Shown in pieces: positions 35,086-44,640 of a stretch of DNA of 64,000 nt. Every line of letters begins with the position of its first letter. Within the stretch, counting starts at the first letter, position 1. A program made the translations under genes and the position numbers. Source of the DNA: Corylus avellana. Lineage: Eukaryota; Streptophyta; Magnoliopsida; Fagales; Betulaceae. The stretch lies in contig NC_081551.1 in NCBI RefSeq assembly GCF_901000735.1, positions 17,388,545-17,452,544 of the forward strand. Direction: 5' to 3'. The notes under the pieces were generated by a model, which was not told the origin of the DNA, searched no databases, and saw only the letters and a list, made by a program, of their open reading frames with translations.

Positions 35086-37429
35086 ATGTCTTCCTAAAAA
35101 CTTCCAGCACAGGTTGACGAGATCGTCGATGAGCAGTCAGAGGAGATTCCTCTGACTCACCGTTCAGGTGGCTCTTCCGCCAGAGTACGTCCAGTTGGTG
35201 AAGCGTCTCCTTCATCCTTGCACCTGGACTTCCCACGTTGGCAAAGATCTTATTTCTCGGTGGAGGATGAGAGGGTGCTCCACCACAACTACGACATTCC
35301 CTTGTCGGTTTCTCTACATTTTTTCATATGGCTCCACCTGAATAGTCGACGGTCCTGAAGATATATGTGTTCATAAACGTATGTTCATGGCAGGGGTTCG
35401 CCTACCCTTTTCTCCCATGGTGAGAGAAATGTTATTTTTCTTGGGAGTGGTTCCTATACAACTGATGCCAAACGGTTGGCGTTATTTCATGGCTACGCTT
35501 CTGCTGTAGCCTTCTGTATTTCTGGGGAAGATCCTATTGATCCTCGAATTTTTGAACATATATGGGCTTCATTTTTATCTTACTTCTGAGACGGTTACCT
35601 TCATGGTTCGCAGGAAGAACCAATTTATCGAGCTTGAGAAGATATACTCCAACAACAAGCATTGGACAGAGCAGTTCTTTTACATATCCGGAGTTTGGGA
35701 GGCGTCGACGTCCGAGATTCTACCTCTGCAACATTCTATTCCCCGAGAGTGGGGGGTCTCCCGAGAGAGCTGTAAGTGTTCTCGGTTCTTCCTTTCTTCT
35801 TCTTTGTCCTGCTTTACACGTCCTTATTTCCTTTTCCTTGGCAGGGAAGGAATGCCCTGCGCTAAACCCGGAGCAGCAAGGCCGAGTTGATTACATCCTC
35901 GAGTATTCTCAGCTTCCCAAGAATGCGAATCAGATGCTTTTCAGTAACATCATTACTGATTCCGCTCTTCATGAATGTCTGGGGTACCTGATTTTAGAGG
36001 ACAAGGCTGTCTAGGATTGTCAGGGGAATCCTAAGAGACCAAATCCAACTAGCGACAAAATGGTTCCGAAGTCGCCTGCTCGGCCCCCAAGCAAAAAGAG
36101 TCGAGCACACAAGAATGTCTCCTCTTCGGGAAAGCCAGCTACAGCCGCGGTGCCTATTTCCAGAGATTCAGATTTGGCTTCTAAGCCATCACATCTCCAT
36201 GTTCAGGGCCAGGTTTCATCAGTCTCGGTATCCACAATGGACCCGTCGGTGTCCAAGAGAAAGGCTGATAAAGGTAAAGCGCCCTTGGAGCCCCTCTCGA
36301 AGAAAGGGCGTGTGGACAAATTAAGGGATCTCCTGGACGTGTTGTCCTTTGTTGGGTCTGATTTCGTACCAAAAACTTTCGGTCCTCATGGTGGCTCGAA
36401 CGAGGCTTCAGAGCTCGTTTCTATAGCGGAAGTTGCTCCTCTCCATATAGTTTCCTTGGATGCGCGACCTCTAGAGTTGAGAGAGCCAGTGGCCACTCAA
36501 TGTGAGACCCGCACTACGTCTCCTCCCGAGGATAGGCTTGTAAACCCCTCGGCTGAACCATCCAATCAGGTAGAAAGAGTTTTAGAAAGAATTGATACAA
36601 AGAGTTTTAGAAAGGCCAGCGGGAGTATGCTGATGAGAGAGCCACTTTTCGAGATTTAGTTCAAAAGATAAGTAATCGGCAAGAGGCCTCTGGTTCTCAG
36701 GATCCTAATTCTGAGGTGGAGAGTCTTCGCCGTCTGTTGGCAGAGAAGGAGAACGAGCTCTTTGAGAGCAACCTAAGGCTTAGTGAGTCAAAGTTAGCCA
36801 ATGCTCATCTTCAGACGCGTCTAGAAGTTGCCGACTGGAGGGGCCAAGAGTTGGCGAAACATGTTACGGAAGCAGAGTCCACAGCTGCCCAATCGGTTGC
36901 GGAAAATGTGAAAATCGCAGAGGAGCTTTCTGAGATTCAGGTTTCCGAAGAGGCCTTTCAAAAACTTTTCGAGACACTTGAGGCTCAATTATCCCAAGCA
37001 GAAGATGCTTGTGAGAAGCTTGTAGGTGATTTGGGAGCTTCCCAGGCCAAGTGTGATCAATTTCGCCAAGGGTACCAATACTGGAAAGCTAAAGCGGTTC
37101 GTTATCTTGGGGAGCTGTCATTTGTTCCCTGGCTTCAGGATTTATTGTGGGCCCGCGGATTTCATTGGGGTTTTGAGAATCATCGATACCTGACCATCCG
37201 TAGAGATCAGTTTGGCACTAACCCTGCCACAGTTGAGTCGAACTTCTTTGAGGTGTCTGCTGCTGCTGTTGAGGAAATGGTTGAAGCAAGCAGAGAGTTG
37301 ATTCCTGATGCTTCGGAAGTCAATATGCATGGGTTCCACTCGGAAGCAAACTTACCCCCCGAGCCTTTTGGTCTCAAGATTGTCATAGATGATGATGCTG
37401 ATGCTGATGATGTGGGAGCGGCTCCCTAG
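35086..37429 (+). pseudogene. Antisense accessory frame 1 (gypsy-type 'Transposase_28' domain plus coiled coil)
   Basis: It reads on the strand opposite to pol, between pol and the 3' LTR. A start at 35086 meets a stop at its fourth codon, and more stops and shifts follow, so this copy is broken. Pieces in order: 35391-35500 encodes MAGVRLPFSPMVREMLFFLG and then MPNGWRYF, like the plant 'putative gypsy-type transposon' domain (PF04195, from memory). 35845-36014 has GKECPALNPEQQGRVDYILE after a likely intron acceptor (cttggcag). 36060-36659 is basic, Ser/Lys-rich with KKSR and KKGRVDK, possible nuclear signals. 36716-37429 is a coiled coil (ESLRRLLAEKENEL onward), then YWKAKAVRYLGELS and an Asp-rich tail. 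The function is unknown; similar antisense genes occur in Grande and Retand relatives. Confidence 0.68.
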
Positions 37430-37814
37430 ACTTAAAACCTTTTTTTTTTTTGCTTTGTGCATATTTGAATTGTCTTTGGACTTCTAGTGTTTCTAGATGC
37501 TTTGAATGCTTTTTGATCTTTGGATGCCTTTTGATATTTCCGGGTGCTTTTGAATGTCTTTGTTGTTGTATTCTATGGTCGGGTGTTCTTCCACCCATGC
37601 CCGATGATTAAAATGTATTTTTAAACCCCGGTCATTAAATTTTTCGTAAGCCTTTTGGTATCTGTGTTTTCAAATTTCAGAGATCATCATTATTATACAC
37701 GATCTTCCATGGTGGTACACGTGGTGCGTCGCCATTTGGATTTCCTAGGGGACTCTGCGCGGGACGTCTCTTCATATTTAAAGGTAACCTTTCATTTTCC
37801 AAGGGCTTGCGTAC

Positions 37815-37822
37815 TATAAATA
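37815..37822 (+). promoter_or_regulatory. Candidate TATA box of antisense frame 2
   Basis: TATAAATA lies 157 bp before the ATG at 37972, on the plus strand. Confidence 0.45.
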
Positions 37823-37971
37823 TCCCTTTGGATGTAAGGTATTTTCATTCAACTGACTTCGATTTTTCTTTCTCTTTCATTTCTTTCTTCGTGGCTTCTA
37901 CGTCTTCATCTGGGAGTTTGGCGGAGACAAAGTCATCTGCTGCTTCTGCCTCCCTTTCTCTTCTTAGGGGT

Positions 37972-38391
37972 ATGGCTTTTTCATCCCGTTTACCAACTGA
38001 GTGGCTTCATTCTTGTGCCCCTCATGGTTTTGAGGCAGAAGTTGCCGAACTACGTTTGCTGTTGGAGGCACGGGAACAGTGCTTAGTGGACCATTCTAAT
38101 CAGTTGGCGAAGTTGATTGCCGATATTGAAGTGAAGGACTATCAGATAGCGTGGAAAGATCGGCAGTTGGAGTCACGAGACCAGCAGATCGTGGATCTCG
38201 AGGCTTATCTCGTTAGCATTCACGAGAAAAGATGGGAGAAAGCCTTCGAATTTTACTCTGCCACTTGGTTGTTTATGAAGGAGGAGGAGAAGTGCGAGAG
38301 ACTTCACAGAAAATACCGGCTTTGGAAGGCTAAGGCTCTTGAGAAAAATAGTCTGTCCAATGAAGGTCACCGACAGGAGCCTTTGATATAA
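37972..38391 (+). CDS. Antisense accessory frame 2, 139-aa coiled-coil protein
   Basis: An open frame from ATG 37972 (MAFSSRLPTEWLH) to TAA, intact over 139 codons. It is mostly a charged helix: AEVAELRLLLEAREQ, then VKDYQIAWKDRQLE and EEKCERLHRKYRLWKAKALE. The tail resembles the end of the coiled coil in frame 1 (CDQFRQGYQYWKAKAVRYL), and the start resembles SEVESLRRLLAEKEN there, so the two are probably paralogous. It has its own TATA-like box. The frame is open upstream to 37807, but that part covers the TATA region and a possible splice acceptor (cttcttag). No known function; it could also be a decayed remnant. Confidence 0.5.
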   Translation: MAFSSRLPTEWLHSCAPHGFEAEVAELRLLLEAREQCLVDHSNQLAKLIADIEVKDYQIAWKDRQLESRDQQIVDLEAYLVSIHEKRWEKAFEFYSATWLFMKEEEKCERLHRKYRLWKAKALEKNSLSNEGHRQEPLI

Positions 38392-38800
38392 ACGGCAATG
38401 ACTCTTCTAGGGCCTTAAATTTCTTATTCATCATATTCCTGGGTGATTGCCCAAATGTGATTCTTTGTACAACGTCTCTTTGGACGTAGAGTACTAGATC
38501 GAGCCTGGATGCGATGCTTTTGATGTAGTTGGATAAACAAGTAGCCGAGTGTCTGTTGTTGCTTTTTATGTAATTGTTTTGACTTGATCTTTTTGTGGCT
38601 GTTGTAATTGAATCTTCCTGTAATGTAAAAATCTTCAATGAAACGTTTACCTTAAATTCCTTTGTTGTGTTGCTCTCTGCTTTTCTGGCATGATTTTCGC
38701 TAAAGTTGTGCGATGAATCCTCTTCTTGGCTTTGTTTGTTTGTTTTGCCATGCTTGAATATCTGTATTAATGAATCCTCGGTATTCGTGGTTGGATTTTG

Positions 38801-39278
38801 TTAAGGGTTTGTTCCCTTGTTTTTTAGACGAGAGATTTTTTTTTTCGTTAAGGGTTTACTCCCTTGTTTCCGAGGCGAGAGATTTTTTTGTTAAGGGTTT
38901 ACTCCCTTGTTCCCGACGCGGGAGATTTTTTTTGTTAAGGGTTTAATCACTTGTTCCCGAGGCGGGAGATTTTTTTCGTTAAGGGTTTACTCCCTTGTTT
39001 CCGAGGCAAGGGATTTTTTTTGTTAAGGATTTACTCCCTTGTTCCCGAGGCGGGAGATTTTTTTTCTTTAAGGGTTTAGTCCATTGTTCCCGAGGCTGGA
39101 GATTTTTTTTGTTAAGGGTTTACTCCCTTGTTCCCGGGGCGGGAGATTTTTTTTGTTAAGGGTTTACTCCCTTGTTTCTGAGGCGAGAGATTTTTTTTTC
39201 GTTAAGGGTTTACACCCTTGTTTACGAGGCGAGGGATTTTTGTTTTCATTAAGGGTTTACTCCCTTATTCCTGAGGCT
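38801..39278. repeat. Tandem repeat, about 11 copies of a ~44-bp unit
   Basis: Each unit reads roughly TTAAGGGTTTACTCCCTTG, TTCCCGAGGCGGGAGA and a T-run of 6-10. Units differ by point changes and T-run length. It lies between antisense frame 2 and the end of integrase. Each unit contains a short inverted core (aagggtttactccctt). Confidence 0.93.
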
Positions 39279-39661
39279 ACTGCAAGACAGGGAATTTGTC
39301 ACCGGACCCGATGGTCGTTTTGACCAAGGGTTCTCCAACACTCAAATGAGTCTTCATGAATAGATTTTTATATTGAAATATTCAGGAATTGCATGAAATA
39401 AATATAATGGGAAAATTATTGATAGTATTTTTTCAGATGATCGGCATTCCAGGGCCTCGACAGTGGCTTTCCTTTCGCATCCTGTAGGTAATAGGCTCCT
39501 TGTCAATGACTTCGAATGACTTTGTACAGTCCTTCCCATGTTGGTCCGAGTTTCCTTGTCGCTGGGTCCCGGGTGGCTATGCTAACCTTTCGGAGGACCC
39601 AATCCCCAGTCTTGAACTGTCTCGACTTGACTTTTTTATTGAAATATCTGGTTGTTCTTTG

Positions 39662-40800
39662 TTAATAGGCTGCCATCATCGTCTGAGCATTATCCCTCTT
39701 CTCTTGGAGCAAATCCAAGCTTAACTTTATTCCTTCTTCGTTCATCTCAGGGTTATAATGCTTCACTCGGAAGCTAATCGAATCGATTTCTACCGGGATG
39801 ACTGCCTCGGATCCAAATGCCAGAGAGAAAGGGTTTCTCCAGTCGGCGTTCAGATGGTCGTTCTGTATGACCATAGCACTTTTGGAAGGATTTCTACCCA
39901 TGCTCCTTTCTTGTCTTTGAGCTTCTTCTTCAGAGTTTTCATCAGAGTTTTGTTTGTCACCTCTACCTGACAGTTGGCCTGAGGGTGTCCAGGAGACGAG
40001 AAGTAGTTTCTGATATGAAGCTTGGCACACTATCTTCAAAAAGGTTCACAATCGAATTGTTTGCCGTTGTTGGTTACAAAAGCATGCGGGATGGCGTACT
40101 GACAAACGACTGCTTTCCAGATAAAATTCCTTATGTTCCCAGTGGTTATAGTGGCTAACGCCTCGGCTTCTGCCCACTTAGTAAAATAATCAACAGCGAC
40201 CACGACAAACCGACACCCTTCTTTTCCTGTTGGAAGTGGGCCCACTAAGTCGACCCCCCATTGTGTGAAGGGCCATGGGCCCGAAACTGGGCTTAATTCT
40301 TCGAGCGGATTGGCTAATATTCTATCAAACTGTTGGCATTTGTCGCAATGTTTTATCATTTCATGGGAATGTCGGTTCATTCTTGGCCAGTAATACCCTG
40401 CTCAGATAGCTTTGTGAGCTAACATTCTTCCTCTGGAGTGGTTGCCGTATACCCCTTCGTGAATTTCTCTGAGTACGTATGCGGCTTCATCCTTTGATAG
40501 GCACTTGAGTAGAAGGAGGGTGTAACCCCTCTGGTACAAGACCCCGTCAACTTATGTGTAGCATGCTGCTTGGATGCGAATCTTTCGTGTTAACTTGTTA
40601 TCGGATGGTAGCTTGCCCTCCTTGAGAAATTGTAGTATATCGTGGACCCATTCTGGACATTGCTCCCTCTCTTCAATGCACGCCACTTGGTTTGCTTGGG
40701 CAATCGAGGGTTCGGTTAGCTCCTGAATTGGGTGATCAATCGCTATGATTTCTTCCTCGGTAGTGAAGCTCATACGAGCTAAGGCATCTGCCATCAAGTT
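39662..40800 (-). pseudogene. Ty3 integrase, degenerate
   Basis: Minus-strand pieces 40797-40552 (RNase H/integrase linker with ADALARM), 40380-40036 (zinc-finger end HCDKCQ, catalytic core WGVDLVGPLPTG and FTKWAEAEAL) and 39984-39662 (C-terminal part, NPFSLAFGSEAVIPVEI). The second catalytic Asp position reads VTNNGKQFD, with Asn where the family has Asp. Frame shifts separate the pieces and one passes through the catalytic Glu segment. Not functional. Confidence 0.88.
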
Positions 40801-40859
40801 TTCTTTTCTGGGTACTTTCGTAAAGTTATTTTGTCAAAAAATTCCATGATCTCCATCAC

Positions 40860-41190
40860 CTTCGCCAAATACTTCTTCATTTTGCTCCCCCAAGCATCCT
40901 ATTCTCCCTGAACGTGTCTAACCATAGCCTGGGAATCACTTCTGACCTCTAGGCTTTTTACTCCCATTTCCATTTCCCCTGCCATGTTCATTCTGAGGAT
41001 AATGGCTTCATATTTGGCTTCGTTGTTGGTGGTGTTGAATTTCAACTGCACAGCTGCTTCACATTTTTCACTGTTGGGTCCTTCGAGTACAACCCCGACC
41101 CCACTGTATTTCCGAGTTGAGGACCTATCTACAGACGCCACCCACGCTTCCCCCGAATTTATTTATTCTTCTTCGGAGGTATCGTAGAAT
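40860..41190 (-). pseudogene. Second (archaeal-type) RNase H of the Ty3 element
   Basis: Minus strand 41141-40899 encodes KYSGVGVVLEGP, NNEAKYEAIIL and SLEVRSDSQAMVRHVQGE, the RVT_3-type RNase H found after the usual RNase H in Tat-branch elements. The Asp, Glu and Asp catalytic positions are kept, although the region before it has a stop. Confidence 0.82.
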
Positions 41191-41279
41191 TTGGCCAAAA
41201 AATCAGCTATCGCTTGCCCTTTTAAGGATGCTCTCGGATGGAACTCTATGTCAAATTCTCCGAGCTCTACGGCCCAGTT

Positions 41280-41624
41280 GACTAATCTTCTTGATAATTT
41301 GGCTTTTGCAAGATTTTCCTCAAGGGATCCTCAATCAATACCTTGATTGTATGCGCCTGAAAATATGGCCTCAACCTCAGGGCGGACGTGACCAAGCCGA
41401 ACACTAGTTTTTCGATCCGTGGGTATCGTTCTTCGGCACCATGCAGGGCTTTGCTGACGAAGTAGACGGGCTTTTGCATTCCTTGTTCTTCTCGGATTAA
41501 GGCTGAGCTTATGGCTGATGGAGACACCGCCAAGTACAGGTACAAGGCTTCCCCTTCTACCGGTTGGCTTAGTAGTAGTGGGCTGACTAAATATTCCTTC
41601 AATTCCTAGAAAGCTTTGTAACAT
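41280..41624 (-). pseudogene. Ty3 RNase H (retroviral-type)
   Basis: Minus strand 41602-41282 encodes YLYLAVSPSAISSALIREE, KPVYFVSKALHGAE and RYPRIEKLVFGLV, the RT-connected RNase H domain. A second frame over the same bases shows a shift near its start. The first catalytic Asp position appears as Ala-Val-Ser, common in plant Ty3 elements of this branch. Confidence 0.8.
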
Positions 41625-41769
41625 TCCGGACTTCTAGAGAAAGCCTTCTTCAGAATCTTGAAAAAGGGAAGACATTTATCGGTTGAGCGAGAGACAAACC
41701 TATTTAGCGCTGCCAGTTTCATACGACTAGGTGGAGTGGCACAAGATCTGCCTCTTTAGCGCCGCTATT

Positions 41770-43935
41770 CTGCCCGTTAATTACTGAAGCTGCTTTGTAC
41801 TTTGAGGCGCTTGCATGTCTAGGATTGCCTTGATCTTTTCGGGGTTAGCTTCAATTCCTCTTCGGGAGACGATGAACCCCAGAAACTTGCCCGAGGCTAC
41901 TCCGAACGCACATTTGGAAGGATTGAGCTTCATCCCGTAGTACCTTAGCGTATTTGATAAGTGCCGAATGTTGCACATTCAAGCCCCTTAATTTACATAT
42001 GTTAATTCCTTAGCGTTGTTATTTGTTTTGATTTTGTTTTGTTTTTGTGTTTCAGGTCTTATTTGACAAACCATTGAAAAATTGGGCTTAAAAGGGCAAA
42101 AAGCTGAGCATTCTGGATCTAGGATCGAGCCCAGCCACTCTTGAGCTCGAGCGCACCTGCGCTCGAACGTCTGCGGCCAGGGATCGAGCGCATGTCTGCG
42201 CTCGTGCGCATAACAGCTAGGCTCGAGTGCACAAAACCTCGGATCGAGCACACTCGTGGGTGTATTGCATAGCAGCAATCCTTTTCCAGCGTGGATTTGG
42301 TTTTCAGTCTCCCAATTGGACTGGGGATTTGGTTTTCAGTCTCCCAATTGGACTGGGAAATTGACCTTTAGTTTTTTGAGGGTATCTAGGATTTTTAGGG
42401 TTTTCCTAATCTCTATAAATAGGGCTCAAAACATTGTAAACAGACACAGCACTTTCTAGGGTTAAAATTTCAGTAAATTGTCTATGAAGCTTAGAAGATC
42501 ATAATCGGCTAAACCCAATTGTGAGGTATTGATGTAACCCTTTCCAAGCACAATGGTTTGATTGTATTTAATTTCTAGTTTTTCAATTTATGCATGTTGA
42601 TTGTATAAATATGAGGAGTGCTACAATTGATTTCTGTTCTTCATATTAAATGCAATTGTTCTTTAATTCCAATTCAATATTAGTAAAATTCTTATCTTGT
42701 CTTAGAAATTATTTTACTATTATTAAACTCAAATCATTCTTATTTTCTGTGATTATAAGAATGATGGTTATACAATGGTTCTTAATTGGCATGCAATCAA
42801 TAGGGTTAGATAGACCATATCTAGGAAAGACGGATCGTACTTCACCTTAGTTTAGTGTAATTTAGGTAGACGATCCGTGCCAACCGAAGATGAGTTATGC
42901 TATTCCGTTGATTGTATGAAATTATTTTCATATGTTTTCTTGTTTAAATTATAATATGCATAGAATAAATTGCTAGAATTAAATATGGTTAACCATTGAT
43001 GTGCGGATCGTGGTGAAATCAATATCCTACTCTCTCTCTCTCATATATTTACTCTTTTTATTTTCATGCACTTTAGTTTTTAAGCAAATCAAATCAAATC
43101 TCATTTTAATTAAGTTAACTTTAATCTTTTAAATTTTGATAATTAAACCCCTGCAGACCTTGAGGTTCGACACCCTTAATATAGCCATATCCTACAAAGA
43201 TTCGTCCTATTGCGAGTGGTTATTTTTAATTGATATTTTTGGTCACAAAAATATCACATCAGTATCGAACGCCTCAGCTAGGTCCGTGATGTGGTTGACT
43301 GCTCGTATGCCCTTTACCAGCATATCATCTACATATACTTTCATGTTTCACCCAATCTGCTGTCGAAACATCTTGTTGACAAATCGCTGGTATGTAGCTC
43401 TTGCATTTTTTAGTTCGAACGGCATGACTCAATAACAATACAGATCAGTGTAGGTCATGATGGCCGTTTCTTCTTGGTTGGACTCGTGCATGGATATTTG
43501 GTTATACCCCGATAATGCATCTATAAAGCTTAGTAGCTCATGTGCCGAAGTTGAATCGACAAGTTGGTTTATTCGTGGCAAAGGGTAGTTGTCTTTGGGG
43601 CATGCTTTGTTGAGATCTGTGAAGTCGATACACATTTTCCATTTCCCATTCAATTTTTTTACTAGTACCACATTTGCCAACCAGGTGGTGTACTAGATCT
43701 CTTTAATAAACCCGACTTCACGCAATTTTTCAACTTCTTCGGCAGCAGCTTTACTTTTCTCAACTGAGTACCCCCTCCGTTTCTGCCGCACTGGCTTGAA
43801 ACTAGCTTCAGCGTTCAACTTGTGCACCATGACTGAAAGTGCTATTCCTAACATGTCTTCGCGACTCCAGGCGAATACATCACAATTATCGTGGAGGAAG
43901 GATTGGAGCTTTTCTTTCACGATCGAGTCTAGCTG
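41770..43935 (-). pseudogene. Ty3 reverse transcriptase, split by a solo LTR
   Basis: 43920-43429 encodes the fingers/palm (KCREV-like linker, NVVLVKKLNGKWKMCIDFTD, LNKACPKDNYPLPRI, LSFIDALSGYNQI). 43428-43270 continues with in-frame stops and includes the catalytic YVDDM near 43322-43336. The solo LTR at 41969-43264 follows. 41978-41781 resumes with [17 protein letters not shown] and [10 protein letters not shown]. Stops and the insertion show it is dead. Confidence 0.88.
41969..43264 (+). mobile_element. Solo LTR (1,296 bp) inserted in the Ty3 RT
   Basis: Starts TGTTGCACATTCAAGC and ends near CACATCAGTA. The flanks CCGAA (41964-41968) and TCGAA (43265-43269) are a 5-bp duplication with one difference. 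It carries TATAAATAG at 42414-42422, so it is oriented on the plus strand. It has repeated GC-rich 'ctcgagcgca' type phrases at 42120-42250 and a 'ttgaggttcgacacc' phrase near its end. It has no coding domain. The RT reading order is continuous on either side. Confidence 0.72.
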
Positions 43936-44015
43936 GGACCCAACTTTGATGATCCTGTCAGGTTCACCGATCGAGAATTCGTCAAGATCTTCGACTGGTT
44001 CACCCCCTTTAATTG

Positions 44016-44640
44016 CTATCTTTCCTCCGTACTGGTGCTCCTAAGGGTCGGAGTCCTCGGGCATTCTTTCATAGAGATGTTGTAACATTGTCGGGCAGCT
44101 CTTTGATCGCCCCTTATGTCTCCAACTCCATGATCCGTTGGGAATTTCATCTTGAGATGTGGAGTCGACGTGATGGCCCTTAGTTCATTGAGAGCTGTTC
44201 TCTCGATAATAGCATTGTAGGCGGATGGTCGGTCAACCAACAGAAAATGTACCATTACCGTCGCTTGCCTTGGGTATGATCCGGCCTTGACCGGTAGCTC
44301 GATTGATTTGACCAATTGAACTTGTTCCCCTGTGAATCCCATCTAGGGGCAGCTGGTTGGGACGATTCTCTCCTGTCCCAGATTTAACTTTTTGAATGCA
44401 GACCAATATAGGATGTCTACCGAGTTCCTATTATCCACCAGGATGTGATGGACATTATGGTTTGCCACTGTTAGGGTGACAACCAAAGCGTCTGTGTGTG
44501 GGTGCGATATACCCATGTAATTCGCATCCGAGAATCCAATCACCATCTCGCTCCTTCGGGACCGCTTCATGGGTCTTTCTATAGTGTAGACTTCATGAGA
44601 GCTTTCCAATTGACGGGCGAAGGCCTTCCTTGCCCTTCCT
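44016..44640 (-). pseudogene. Ty3 aspartic protease, degenerate
   Basis: Minus-strand 44609-44343 encodes HPHTDALVVTLTVANHNV and then HHILVDNRNSVDILYWSAF, where the active-site Asp is kept but the following Gly is Arg. 44342-44016 continues with YPRQATVMVHFLLVDRPSAY and then NAIIERTALNELRAI, the usual plant Ty3 protease end. A stop separates the two. Confidence 0.8.

Noticed and set aside
38801..39278. Regularly spaced repeat that could suggest a CRISPR array
   Set aside because: Units are head-to-tail tandem repeats without unique spacers, inside a plant retrotransposon.
39084..39323. 79-codon frame with repeated FFFVKGL..PC phrases
   Set aside because: It is the translation of the 44-bp tandem repeat; stops appear in the other units.
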